From Clostridium sp. UBA701 (GTDB taxonomy: Bacteria > Bacillota > Clostridia > Clostridiales > Clostridiaceae), in NCBI GenBank assembly GCA_002298125.1, contig DBMJ01000019.1, forward strand, positions 1 through 59,932: a stretch of 59,932 nt of DNA. Direction: 5' to 3'. The notes under the pieces were generated by a model. The model did not search any database. It was given only the letters and a program-made list of their open reading frames with translations, and was not told where the DNA came from. Positions 44,397 through 52,946 of the stretch are shown in pieces. Both the position numbers and the translations under genes were made by a program. Positions within the stretch are counted from its first letter, which is position 1, and each line of letters opens with the position of its first letter.

Positions 44397-45562
44397 GCAT
44401 ACTCCTTTTCTGTTGTATTTACCATCAGCATTACAGCTGCAATCAGAGTGATTATAATCATAATAACTGCATACCAAAATGAAAACCCTACTCCTACTTT
44501 TTCAACCAGGAATCCGGTAATAATAGGGGTTAATATATCTGAAGCTCCCCCAACTATGGCCACCAAAGAGCTTGCTATGCTAATGCGTTTATAGCCAATT
44601 CTTGTTGCAATGGCCACAATAACGCTAAAGAGAACTCCAAGAAAAAATCCTGCTATAAAAACTCCTACAAAATATACGGCTGCCTTATTTATAAAAATCG
44701 CAATCAAAAGTGCCAGCGCTGCACACACATTGTTTATTATAAGCACCTTCTGGGTCTTTACCTTTCTAAGTATTAAAATAAAGGCCAAGGACCCGAGGAA
44801 ACAGCCCAAATTATATATGGTCAGCATATATGCAGATGATGAGGAAGATATTCCCATGCTTTCTGCAAAGCTGGATGTATACATGCTTATAGTGTTTACT
44901 GCAGCACAGTATGCTGCACATACAATGAGGATTGTTGCATAGGCAAGGATAACATTTTTGCCGTATAATGGTTTTACACTTTCTGCCTTGCTTTCTTCAT
45001 GCTCCTGCATATCCATTTTTGCAAATGGCATGCATATCAGCATAATAACTGGCACTAGCAAAAGAATATAGTAAGCAAAGTAGAACGGCTGGTTATTTGA
45101 GAGGAGCAGGCCTACCAGAAATGGTGTTGTAAAACTTCCAAGGCCAAACATTGCCTGACCTGCACTCAGAGAGCCTTCATAATTTTTCTTAAATGCAGTG
45201 CTCAAAAGCACCGGGCACACAGTATCCTGTGCCCCCATTCCGACACCACCCAGAAATGCAAAGAAAAGCCCTGCATAATAATTTGCAATCGATGGTATTC
45301 CCAGCAAAAACGCTCCTACAAGTACTACGCCGATTGCAAGCACCTTTATAGGTCCCAGCTTTTCTACCAGCCGTCCCGTTCCATATACTGTAAGGACTCT
45401 TCCAAATGCATAAAATGAGCCCAGCAGTACAACTTGAGTCAATTGCATCTGGTACAGCTTTACCAGATGCGGCAGGCTGCTTCCTACCACAAGGCAGGCT
45501 GCACCTGTTAAGAAATACATTGCAAATGCCAGAAATGCTATTAGTATATGATTTTTTTTCAT
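44393..45562 (-). CDS. MFS permease, probably for a nucleoside or its base
   Basis: Major facilitator of 389 residues with 12 predicted helices in two sets of six. The linker near residues 185-205 is hydrophilic (KMDMQEHEESKAESVKPL), and the first half keeps a GRVLTVYGTGRLVEKLGP motif in loop 2-3 that is close to the MFS signature. Its ATG overlaps the EcfA2 stop (ATGA) and its stop overlaps the udp start, so it is a firm member of the operon. Direction and substrate are unknown; a second importer or an exporter of base are both possible. Confidence 0.82.
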   Translation of the reverse strand: MKKNHILIAFLAFAMYFLTGAACLVVGSSLPHLVKLYQMQLTQVVLLGSFYAFGRVLTVYGTGRLVEKLGPIKVLAIGVVLVGAFLLGIPSIANYYAGLFFAFLGGVGMGAQDTVCPVLLSTAFKKNYEGSLSAGQAMFGLGSFTTPFLVGLLLSNNQPFYFAYYILLLVPVIMLICMPFAKMDMQEHEESKAESVKPLYGKNVILAYATILIVCAAYCAAVNTISMYTSSFAESMGISSSSSAYMLTIYNLGCFLGSLAFILILRKVKTQKVLIINNVCAALALLIAIFINKAAVYFVGVFIAGFFLGVLFSVIVAIATRIGYKRISIASSLVAIVGGASDILTPIITGFLVEKVGVGFSFWYAVIMIIITLIAAVMLMVNTTEKEYA

Positions 45563-46371
45563 TTGTTGTACCTATCCATAATTTTTTTTACTGCTTCATC
45601 AATATTAATTACCGAGCCTTCAATCCCCAAAGCACTACATACTCTGCTTACATAAGGCTGTTTCAGCATGGCATGCTCTAGTGATTCAAAATCCCAGAAT
45701 ATTTCTTTAGGTTTTCCCGACCGAACAATTTTCTTCTTTGCCATTACAATAACTCTGTCAAAATTTTCTGCCACAAACTCCATATCGTGGGATATGGTTA
45801 TAACAGTCTTTCCCTGTTCATGAAGGAGCTTTAAAATTTCGCTCAACCTTTCGTCTCCTTTTATGTCCTGCCCTGCTGTAGGTTCATCAAAAATCAAAAT
45901 ATCTGTTCCCATTGCAATAACCGCTGCAATTGTCACAAACTTTCTCATGGAAAGAGGCAGATTCATAGGGTTCTCGTCCTTATAGATATCCATTCCTGTC
46001 ATCTCAAGTGCATCCTTAACGCGCTTGTTCTCTTCTTCAAGGCTAAGCTTTAATGTTTTTGGTCCAAAACGCACTTCACTTTCAACTGTTGAATGAAAAA
46101 TCTGGTCATCAGGGTTTTGAAATACATATCCTACAATTCTTGAAATCTGTGCTGTAGTATAATCCTTTGTATTCATGTCCCCTACAAGTATCTCTCCTTT
46201 TGTAGGCCTGAGGAGACCATTCATCATCTTTACCGTAGTTGTCTTTCCTGCTCCGTTCTGACCTACAATGGCTACGTTTTCTCCTGCTTTTATTTCCATG
46301 TTGATATTGTCTACTGCCAGGTATCCTCCCGGATAGGAATAGCTTACATCTTTTAATATCAAATCTCTCAT
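45559..46371 (-). CDS. ECF transporter ATPase 2, degenerate ABC signature
   Basis: ATP-binding subunit of 270 residues in the energy-coupling factor module. Walker A is GQNGAGKTT (37-45), the Q-loop region is YVFQNPDDQIF, Walker B is DILIFDEPTAGQD and the switch is TISHDMEF. The ABC signature normally reads LSGGQ; here it is LSMRK (140-144). One of the two composite ATP sites should therefore be catalytically weak. It overlaps both neighbouring genes by ATGA. Confidence 0.9.
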   Translation of the reverse strand: MRDLILKDVSYSYPGGYLAVDNINMEIKAGENVAIVGQNGAGKTTTVKMMNGLLRPTKGEILVGDMNTKDYTTAQISRIVGYVFQNPDDQIFHSTVESEVRFGPKTLKLSLEEENKRVKDALEMTGMDIYKDENPMNLPLSMRKFVTIAAVIAMGTDILIFDEPTAGQDIKGDERLSEILKLLHEQGKTVITISHDMEFVAENFDRVIVMAKKKIVRSGKPKEIFWDFESLEHAMLKQPYVSRVCSALGIEGSVINIDEAVKKIMDRYNK

Positions 46372-47228
46372 GCCTGTTTCATTCCTTTCAACGCCTCAGA
46401 AATGACTTCTACTGCCTGTTTTTCGGTTACCGGAATTGTAGAAATCGGCAGGCCCATCTTCTTTAATCTGCTTCCCAGTATTGCTACCTGTGGAAGAGCT
46501 GTGCCCTGCTCTGAAAGTGACATGTCTGACAGTACTTTTTCTTTTGGGCCTTCAGCAATCATTGAGCTGCCTTTAAATACCAGAACCTCATCTGCATACT
46601 CTGCTATAAGGTCAATCTTATGCTCTATCAGAATAACAGTTTTGTGCTCTTCCTTTAATTTGCTTATAATCTTAAAAACACTTTCTGTCCCTTCAGGATC
46701 CAACTGGCTGGTAGGCTCGTCTATTATAAGGATATCAGGCTGCAGCACTATTACAGATGCCAGCGCAACCCTTTGCATCTGTCCGCCAGACAAATCGTAG
46801 GGATTCTTTTCTGCCAGCGATATAATATCTGTCATCTCCATAACATCTACCACGCGTCTTTCAATCTCCTCTACCGGAACCCCGAAGTTCTCAAGCCCAT
46901 AAGCAACCTCTTCAAATACGGTGTCTTTTACACCACTTATCTGTGTAAAAGGATTTTGGAATATATATCCAATTTTTGTGGAAAGCTCACCACCATATTC
47001 AGATATATTCTTTCCTTCTACCAGGACCTCCCCTTTCAGTTCTCCTTTATAAAAGCTGGGAGCAAAGCCTCTTAAAATTGCCCCTAAGGTGGTCTTTCCT
47101 GCTCCATTTTCTCCAATTACTCCATAAAACTTACCACGCTCAATCCTTAAATTGAGATTTTGAATGGACGGCTTCTTAGCAAGCGGGTAAGAGTATGTCA
47201 CGTCTTTACATTCGATTACAATATCCAT
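46368..47228 (-). CDS. ECF transporter ATPase 1
   Basis: ATP-binding subunit of 286 residues with canonical motifs: Walker A GENGAGKTT (39-47), YIFQNPFTQISG, signature DLSGGQMQRVALASV, Walker B DILIIDEPTSQLD and ILIEHK. The complete signature contrasts with the partner ATPase. Its start overlaps the end of the T-component gene. With that partner and the T component it powers the S component at 48104. Confidence 0.92.
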   Translation of the reverse strand: MDIVIECKDVTYSYPLAKKPSIQNLNLRIERGKFYGVIGENGAGKTTLGAILRGFAPSFYKGELKGEVLVEGKNISEYGGELSTKIGYIFQNPFTQISGVKDTVFEEVAYGLENFGVPVEEIERRVVDVMEMTDIISLAEKNPYDLSGGQMQRVALASVIVLQPDILIIDEPTSQLDPEGTESVFKIISKLKEEHKTVILIEHKIDLIAEYADEVLVFKGSSMIAEGPKEKVLSDMSLSEQGTALPQVAILGSRLKKMGLPISTIPVTEKQAVEVISEALKGMKQA

Positions 47229-48022
47229 AATGCAACTCTTCCCCCTATAATAAATATAGTAATAACAATTGAAACCACTTTAACCCTGTTTTCTATGCCC
47301 GATTTCTTAAGATTGAACAAATGCGTTTTCTCACCCTGCATAGAAAAACCACGTGCCTCCAGTGTAAGCACCTTTTCCTCAGCTCCTATTACAGCACCAA
47401 GTATAAGTGGTACAAGTGAAGGGAAGAACGCCTTTGCCCTTACTATCACATTGCCCTCTGTTTCTACACCACGGGCCCTCTGTGCGTTCATAATAGTCTT
47501 GCTGTTGTCGCTTAATATGTTTATCATTTTAAGTGTGGAGGTAAATACATAGGCTGCCTTATAATTCATGCCTGATTCTTCCAAGGCCCTTGCGATCTCC
47601 TTGTTTGATGTAGTCTGAAACAGCCATACAAAAATACCAGCAATATCCATAATCATAAAGGAAAGCGACACTCCGGTGCGCAATCCCTTTTCAAAAATTC
47701 TTATAATTCCGAATCTAAAGAGCTCCTCTCCTCCCGGAACAATAAAGGTCTGAACTAGAAAGATAATAAAGGCAACAAGTGTAACTGCTTTCAAGCCCTT
47801 TATACTTTTCTTAAACGCGCCACTTGCAGCGCACAAAATTAAAATAACCAGGAACCAGGGTATTATTATAAGAGAAAGCTTAGCATCCGTTAAATGTATA
47901 GAAGCCAGTACAAAAGTACATACTGAATATAAAATCACTACCAGGAATTTTATAGCAGGATGAAGTCCTGCAAGTTTGTTTTTTTTATTTATTTGTATTT
48001 TTTCAATATACATATTTTCCAT
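47216..48022 (-). CDS. ECF transporter transmembrane T component
   Basis: Coupling membrane protein of 268 residues, EcfT/CbiQ family, with five to six predicted helices. The two coupling Ala-Arg-Gly motifs that contact the ATPases are present: NAQRARGVETEG and LEARGFSMQG. AAGAGGT precedes the ATG. It links the ATPase pair to the S component encoded just upstream. Confidence 0.9.
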   Translation of the reverse strand: MENMYIEKIQINKKNKLAGLHPAIKFLVVILYSVCTFVLASIHLTDAKLSLIIIPWFLVILILCAASGAFKKSIKGLKAVTLVAFIIFLVQTFIVPGGEELFRFGIIRIFEKGLRTGVSLSFMIMDIAGIFVWLFQTTSNKEIARALEESGMNYKAAYVFTSTLKMINILSDNSKTIMNAQRARGVETEGNVIVRAKAFFPSLVPLILGAVIGAEEKVLTLEARGFSMQGEKTHLFNLKKSGIENRVKVVSIVITIFIIGGRVALWIL

Positions 48023-48103
48023 AAGTACCTCTTTTATAATAAGGTTATTTTTGATACGTTAAGAAAGCTGCCAGAGGGTAATTGTAACTACTTGTTTACT
48101 ATT

Positions 48104-48709
48104 TTACTTTTCTTTTATGTAGTTGCTTCCGCAACCAAACTTAACAAGTGTTCTTGCTGGGATGACCTTTATGACTGCCCAGCTGATTAAGAAAGAGATA
48201 ATACGATCAAGTACCGTAAAGATTCCTTCTGTGCCAAAGAATGCAGCCCAGATATTAGCTCCAGCTGCCATTGCTGCTGCTGTGATTATAGAAGTACCGC
48301 CACCGGTAACACCGCCATATACCAAAACAACTATTGGTGCAGCTGTGATAATAGATACAGCCGCCATTATAAGCATTGAGAGTATCCATTTCCACCATAC
48401 GCTGAACCAGTTTTTTCTAGCCAGGAAACCGGTTACAAGACCAGCTATAATATTAACTGGGATAAATGCAAAATTAACGGGGTTAGCAATACCAGTAACA
48501 ACATTTGTCAGCAAACCTGTCACTGCGCCTACCCATGGTCCACATAACATAGCTGTAAAAATTGTTCCAATCGTATCCAAATACATTGGCAGCTTCAAAA
48601 TTGATGCAAGCTGTCCACCTACAAAGTTAACTGCTACTCCCACTGGAATAATAAGCATTGCCAACATTGAAAAATCTTCTTTGATAGAATACTTCTTTTT
48701 CTCTGACAT
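48104..48709 (-). CDS. ECF transporter substrate-binding S component (CD3073-like)
   Basis: Small membrane protein of 201 residues with six predicted helices and the S-component pattern LPMYLDTIGTIFTAMLCGPWVGAVTGLLTNVVTGIANPVNFAFIPVNIIAGLVTGFLA, shown here as the hydrophobic region 35-95. I recall this type as the Clostridioides CD3073 family of putative S components with unassigned substrate. The ATG at 48709 is preceded by AAGGAGG at eight bases; upstream ATGs lie at or inside that site. It heads the salvage operon, so a nucleoside is the likely substrate. Confidence 0.85.
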   Translation of the reverse strand: MSEKKKYSIKEDFSMLAMLIIPVGVAVNFVGGQLASILKLPMYLDTIGTIFTAMLCGPWVGAVTGLLTNVVTGIANPVNFAFIPVNIIAGLVTGFLARKNWFSVWWKWILSMLIMAAVSIITAAPIVVLVYGGVTGGGTSIITAAAMAAGANIWAAFFGTEGIFTVLDRIISFLISWAVIKVIPARTLVKFGCGSNYIKEK

Positions 48710-48858
48710 TGTCATTTCCTCCTTCATATTTGGTTACCAATCACTTAAATTTTACCCTCACGGCTCTTTCCCTTTGGCAGTATCATGATGCACGTAAAAC
48801 CATCATATCAACGCAATAGTCTTACTTGACTTTACAATATCACATATATATAATTAGT

Positions 48859-48878
48859 AAAATGACATGTGTCATTTT
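48859..48878. promoter_or_regulatory. Perfect 20-bp palindrome, probable Crp-type operator
   Basis: AAAATGACATGTGTCATTTT reads the same on both strands apart from the central pair. It lies between the divergent S-component and Crp-like genes and overlaps the -35 position of a weak promoter for the latter (GATAAT at 48893). It is the only strong palindrome in the divergent region. Confidence 0.75.
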
Positions 48879-48918
48879 ATGTCGTTTATTTTGATAATAA
48901 GTGAGGATATGTTTAGTA

Positions 48919-49614
48919 ATGTATGAAGATATTATGAAAGCACTCGAAATTGTCTTTAACGAAAAGTATGATAAATTAAATCCTGCTGCTTCCTTCAATC
49001 CCAACATATGCCGTGAACATATAATTGTTGTAGAAAGAAACCATACAATTATTTATCAGAAGGATCCTGTTAAATATTTTTATTTTCTTCTTAGTGGACG
49101 AACTGTTATACTTAACCATATTGAGTGGAACGATGATAATATTATTGACTATGTAAAACCACCCCATATACTTGGCCTTGTGGAGTATCTGAACGATACC
49201 CCTTCCTACACAGCATTTGTTATGGCAGACACAAGGTGTGTGTTATTCCGGATTGCAGCTGAGGATTTCATACAAATTATAAAGCAGGATGTGACTTTGT
49301 GCTACCAGGCCCTTGTTTTACAGGGTAAAACTACTAATACCAACATGGCACATGCCGAGCTGACCAATATTTTTCACCCAAAGGACAAGCTTGGGCATTA
49401 CCTATATATTCAAGCCCAACATCACGTTCCCTATGTATGTAAGATGACAAGAAGGGATTTATCAAATGAGCTGCATATAAATCTGCGTACACTATATCGC
49501 TATATTGATTCCATGAAAGACAGTGGATACCTTACACTTCATAAAGGTAAAATTATAGTTAAAGAAGACAATTTTGAAAAGCTTGCCGGAAGGTACAACA
49601 TTGTTATATTATAA
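48919..49614 (+). CDS. Crp/FNR-family transcriptional regulator
   Basis: Regulator of about 231 residues. An N-terminal cupin-like sensor domain (about 15-130, VVERNHTIIYQKDPVKYFYFLLSGRTVIL) precedes a C-terminal winged helix (KMTRRDLSNELHINLRTLYRYIDSMKDSGYLTL). There is no cysteine cluster of the FNR type. I start at the ATG at 48919, with GTGAGG upstream at rather long spacing; GTG at 48901 is the alternative. It is divergent from the ECF operon and next to the palindrome at 48859, so it probably controls both directions. Confidence 0.87.
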   Translation: MYEDIMKALEIVFNEKYDKLNPAASFNPNICREHIIVVERNHTIIYQKDPVKYFYFLLSGRTVILNHIEWNDDNIIDYVKPPHILGLVEYLNDTPSYTAFVMADTRCVLFRIAAEDFIQIIKQDVTLCYQALVLQGKTTNTNMAHAELTNIFHPKDKLGHYLYIQAQHHVPYVCKMTRRDLSNELHINLRTLYRYIDSMKDSGYLTLHKGKIIVKEDNFEKLAGRYNIVIL

Positions 49615-49646
49615 TTTTTGCACATACATATAAGGAGAACTTTATA

Positions 49647-50207
49647 ATGAAAAAAATAATATTTGCATCACATTGTATTCTTAATACTGCTTCCAAGGTT
49701 GTTCTCTTCAACCAGGAGGAAATTAATGCTGAAGAGACTCTTCGCAAACAGTTTATGAGACAGGCTATTGATAATGACATTCAGATCATACAGCTACCCT
49801 GTCCCGAGTTTACCCTCTATGGTGCTAAAAGGTGGGGGCATGTAAGCAATCAGTTTGATAATGTGTTTTTCAGGTCACATTGCCGCAGGATTCTCTCCCC
49901 CATACTGGACCAGCTAAAGGAGTATCTGGCAAATGGCGAAATGTTTGAAGTATTAGGATTTGTAGGAGTAGATGGGAGTCCCAGCTGCGGTGTAGACTAC
50001 ACCTGCTATGGAGACTGGTATGGTTCTTTTGAATGTCGCCAAAATCTAGATGCGACTCTTAATACCTGCCGATTAGGAAAAGGACCTGGGGTGCTTATGT
50101 CCACATTAATTGAAATGCTTAAGGAAGAGCAGCTTGAAGACAAGGTTGTTATAACCTCACTGTTTGCACCAGAGCCAGAAAAATGCCTTAGCCTTCTAAA
50201 AAAATAA
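49647..50207 (+). CDS. TudS-related putative desulfidase (CD3072-like)
   Basis: Protein of 186 residues related to the DUF523/TudS group. TudS removes sulfur from thiouracils with a [4Fe-4S] cluster held by three cysteines. Here three well-placed cysteines are Cys10 (FASHCILN), Cys52 (QLPCPEF) and Cys114 (GSPSCGV); the SPSCG motif is shared with DUF523. It follows the Crp-like gene by 32 bases with AAGGAG. It is near the nucleoside operon, so a thiolated pyrimidine base or nucleoside is a reasonable substrate. The activity is inferred, not shown. Confidence 0.78.
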   Translation: MKKIIFASHCILNTASKVVLFNQEEINAEETLRKQFMRQAIDNDIQIIQLPCPEFTLYGAKRWGHVSNQFDNVFFRSHCRRILSPILDQLKEYLANGEMFEVLGFVGVDGSPSCGVDYTCYGDWYGSFECRQNLDATLNTCRLGKGPGVLMSTLIEMLKEEQLEDKVVITSLFAPEPEKCLSLLKK

Positions 50208-50224
50208 ATTAATGTTTTACACTT

Positions 50225-50272
50225 AAAAGGACATATGCAGGCTCTTATAAGAAGTCCGCATATGTCCTTTAT
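50225..50272 (+). terminator. Terminator after the TudS-related gene
   Basis: AAAGGACATATGC pairs with GCATATGTCCTTT around an AT-rich loop, followed by ATTTG. Confidence 0.85.
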
Positions 50273-50452
50273 TTGACTGTGAACGTATCTCCTGCCAGAT
50301 GCTGAAAATCAATCCACAATCATATTCATCACTTAGGAAGCAAGCACCATAGTTGCTACAATTATACCACAGATGTAAAATAGCTCAAGCCATGTATGAT
50401 GTCATTAGATTAAGTATAGTTACTTACTTATCCAGAGAATAAATATCATCTA

Positions 50453-50481
50453 AAAAAGCACTTCAAACGAAGTGCTTTTTT
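50453..50481 (-). terminator. Terminator of tRNA-Arg(ACG)
   Basis: On the minus strand AAAAAAGCACTTC pairs with GAAGTGCTTTTTT around GTTT and ends in T. It directly follows the tRNA CCA. Confidence 0.85.
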
Positions 50482-50482
50482 C

Positions 50483-50559
50483 TGGTGCGACAGAGAGGAT
50501 TCGAACCCCCGACCAACTGGTTCGTAGCCAGCTACTCTATCCAACTGAGCTACTGTCGC
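50483..50559 (-). tRNA. tRNA-Arg(ACG)
   Basis: On the minus strand GCGACAG pairs with CTGTCGC, with an encoded CCA. The anticodon loop CTACGAA gives ACG. The wobble A is the target of TadA, encoded at 21290. Confidence 0.96.
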
Positions 50560-50609
50560 AGATTAACATAAATATATTAACACACTATGCTATAAAAATC
50601 AAATTCAAA

Positions 50610-51137
50610 TTATGGTACAAATTCCTCATTTAATATAGACATAATAATCAAGCCATGATAGCTTCCCCTGGAGAAAAACCTGTTTCTCATGACCCCCTCC
50701 TGCACAAAGCCGCAGGCATTATAGCATTTGATGGCTCTTTCATTAAAGTCAGCCACCTCAAGCTCCACTCTCTTTGCTGCTCTGCTCATGAAAAGATATG
50801 AAAGTAAAACCTCTATAGCATCTCTGCCATAGCCAAGGTTCCAATAGGCCTTATCCAGCGTAATACCAATCATGTATACATTAGGACAATCCTTAGCTTC
50901 CTCATAGGTGATATAACCTAGAAGCTCCTCCCTTTTGCTTACAATAGAAAGATATTTTCTACTAAGGGACATAAACCTATTGAAATTATCCATAATAAAC
51001 TCTCTTCCAGGAGGTATTATAAAGGATATATCGTAGTTTCTCACCTCATCGTCACACCATATCTTATAGAAAAAGGCTATATCCTTCTTTTCTACCCCTC
51101 TCAGATATACTTCTTTTCCAGTTAACATATTCCCCAT
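50610..51137 (-). CDS. GNAT-family N-acetyltransferase
   Basis: Single GNAT domain of about 175 residues. MIGITLDKAYWNLGYGRDAIEVLLSYLF carries the acetyl-CoA motif and VADFNERAIKCYNACGFVQEGVMRNRFF the C-terminal motif, as in RimL/SpeG-like proteins. The start is not certain: ATG at 51137, ATG at 51128 or GTG at 51158 all lack a clean ribosome site. Substrate is unknown. It stands alone between tRNA genes. Confidence 0.82.
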   Translation of the reverse strand: MGNMLTGKEVYLRGVEKKDIAFFYKIWCDDEVRNYDISFIIPPGREFIMDNFNRFMSLSRKYLSIVSKREELLGYITYEEAKDCPNVYMIGITLDKAYWNLGYGRDAIEVLLSYLFMSRAAKRVELEVADFNERAIKCYNACGFVQEGVMRNRFFSRGSYHGLIIMSILNEEFVP

Positions 51138-51195
51138 CTTCTTTTCATATAATCTCACTTTTATTATAAAACTGCTGAGGAGTTAATACAATAAT

Positions 51196-51224
51196 AAAAA
51201 GACATTCGTAAAACGAATGTCTTT
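51196..51224 (-). terminator. Terminator after tRNA-Ser(GCT)
   Basis: On the minus strand AAAGACATTCGT pairs with ACGAATGTCTTT around three bases and ends in TTTATTATT. Confidence 0.85.
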
Positions 51225-51314
51225 GGCGGAGAGAATGGGATTCGAACCCATGCTAGGGTTACCCCTACTAACGGTTTAGCAAACCGTCCTCTTGAGCCAC
51301 TTGAGTACCTCTCC
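51224..51314 (-). tRNA. tRNA-Ser(GCT)
   Basis: On the minus strand GGAGAGG pairs with TTCTCTCC-side acceptor sequence, with an encoded CCA. The anticodon loop TTGCTAA gives GCT. A long variable arm confirms serine. Confidence 0.96.
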
Positions 51315-51330
51315 AAATTAAATATTTACT

Positions 51331-51421
51331 TGGCGGAAAGAAAGGGATTCGAACCCTTGGTACGGTCACCCGTACGCCGGTTTTCAAGACCGGTGCCTTA
51401 AACCAACTCGACCATCTTTCC
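51331..51421 (-). tRNA. tRNA-Ser(TGA)
   Basis: On the minus strand GGAAAGA pairs with TCTTTCC, with an encoded CCA. The anticodon loop CTTGAAA gives TGA. The variable arm is long. It lies 16 bases from tRNA-Ser(GCT) and probably shares its transcript. Confidence 0.97.
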
Positions 51422-51602
51422 ATGTATAACGACAAGTATTATTATATCAACCTATAAACACTATGTCAATAATATTTAGCATTATTTTTACCCTTAAAAC
51501 CCGGTGTTTGCTGGACATACTGGTTAGTATTTCTGTTGCAATATATCTTATTTCTAATCCTAGTATAACATAAAGGTCAAGTAGTTACGGGATAAAATAA
51601 TA

Positions 51603-51639
51603 GGGAGGAGAAATTTAAGTCTCCTAAATTTCTCCTCCC
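51603..51639 (-). terminator. Terminator of the serS transcript
   Basis: GGGAGGAGAAATTTA pairs perfectly with TAAATTTCTCCTCCC around AGTCTCC. On the minus strand TATTATTTTATC follows. Confidence 0.85.
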
Positions 51640-51665
51640 AAAAGGTCTATAATTACTATGATATA

Positions 51666-52946
51666 TTATTTAATCTCTTCTAACCCACCCATGTAAGGTC
51701 TTAAAACCTCTGGGATCTCTATAGAGCCATCTTCTCTTTGGTAGTTCTCTAGTATTGCTGCAAAGGCTCTTCCTATGGCCACACCTGAGCCATTTAATGT
51801 GTGTACAAACTTTGCCTTATCCTTGGGGTTTTCCTTATACTTGATATTTGCCCTTCTTGCCTGGAAGTCTTCAAAGTTACTGCAGCTTGATATTTCAACG
51901 TACTTTTTATAACTTGGCATCCACACCTCAATATCATATTTAAAAGCTGCTGTAAAGCCTAGATCTCCCATGCATATCTTAACCACTCTATAGGGCAGCC
52001 CTAACCCCTGCAAAACAGATTCTGCATCCCTAGTAAGCTTCTCCAGCTCATTGTAGGATTCCTCGGGCTTAACAAACTTAACAAGCTCAACCTTATTAAA
52101 TTGATGCTGCCTTATGAGTCCTCTAGTATCTCTTCCTGCAGATCCTGCCTCAGAACGGAAGCAGGCACTATAGGCTGCATGACATATAGGCAGCTCCTCC
52201 CCGCTAAGTATCTCATCTCTGTAGAGATTAGTTACTGGCACCTCTGCTGTAGGAATAAGGAAATAGTCCTCATCTGTTAGCTTAAAGGCATCCTCCTCAA
52301 ATTTCGGAAGCTGGCCAGTTCCTGTCATGCTTCTTCTGTTAACTATATAAGGAGGAAGTATTTCAGTATATCCATTCTTATCTACATGTGTGTCTAAGGA
52401 ATAACTTATAATAGCTCGTTCCAACCTTGCTCCTAGTCCCTTATACACAGTGAACCTAGATCCTGTAACCTTTCCAGCTCTCTCAAAATCTAATATATCA
52501 AGGTTTGTTCCTAAATCCCAGTGTGCACTGGCATCAAAGTTAAAGCTTCTGGGTGTTCCCCATCTTCTTATTTCCACATTGTCCTCATCAGATTTTCCCT
52601 TTGGAACCTCACTGTTTGGGATATTAGGTATTCTCATTAGTATGTTCTCGATTTTTTCATCTACTTCAGATAACTTAGAGTCATATTCCTTTATGTCCTC
52701 TGAAAGCTTTTTTAAATCTGCATATAAGCTCTCAGTATTCTCTCCAGCCTTCTTCTTTTTAGCAATTTCACCTGTTTCCTGGTTTCTTCTGTTCTTGAGG
52801 TTTTCAACCTCCATCAGCATTTCTCTTCTCTTTTCATCAAGTGCCACCACTTCATCTATAAGAGAGATATCTACTGACTCCCCTCTTTCTCTCATTATGG
52901 CCTTGAATTCATCTACATTGCTTCTGATTCTTTTTAAATCCAGCAT
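51666..52946 (-). CDS. serS: Seryl-tRNA synthetase
   Basis: Charges all serine tRNAs, 426 residues from the ATG at 52946 (MLDLKRIRSNVDEFK). The N-terminal two-helix coiled-coil arm (about 30-105) grips the long variable arm. The class II core has TAEVPVTNLYRDE, motif 2 ACFRSEAGSAGRDTRGLIRQHQF and motif 3 HTLNGSGVAIGRAFAAILENYQ. The good Shine-Dalgarno AAGGAGGGG lies 28 bases before the ATG, too far for normal use, with a small hairpin between. No upstream T-box was seen. Confidence 0.96.
   Translation of the reverse strand: MLDLKRIRSNVDEFKAIMRERGESVDISLIDEVVALDEKRREMLMEVENLKNRRNQETGEIAKKKKAGENTESLYADLKKLSEDIKEYDSKLSEVDEKIENILMRIPNIPNSEVPKGKSDEDNVEIRRWGTPRSFNFDASAHWDLGTNLDILDFERAGKVTGSRFTVYKGLGARLERAIISYSLDTHVDKNGYTEILPPYIVNRRSMTGTGQLPKFEEDAFKLTDEDYFLIPTAEVPVTNLYRDEILSGEELPICHAAYSACFRSEAGSAGRDTRGLIRQHQFNKVELVKFVKPEESYNELEKLTRDAESVLQGLGLPYRVVKICMGDLGFTAAFKYDIEVWMPSYKKYVEISSCSNFEDFQARRANIKYKENPKDKAKFVHTLNGSGVAIGRAFAAILENYQREDGSIEIPEVLRPYMGGLEEIK

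Noticed and set aside
44397..44477. Longer N-terminus for the uridine phosphorylase
   Set aside because: The added residues are translated from within the MFS gene in another frame, and the ribosome site AAAAGGAG points to the ATG at 44396.
48123..48788. Long plus-strand open frame of 221 codons opposite the ECF S-component gene
   Set aside because: It is the antisense shadow of a clear membrane protein gene, is rich in Thr, Pro and Ile as such shadows are, and has no ribosome site.
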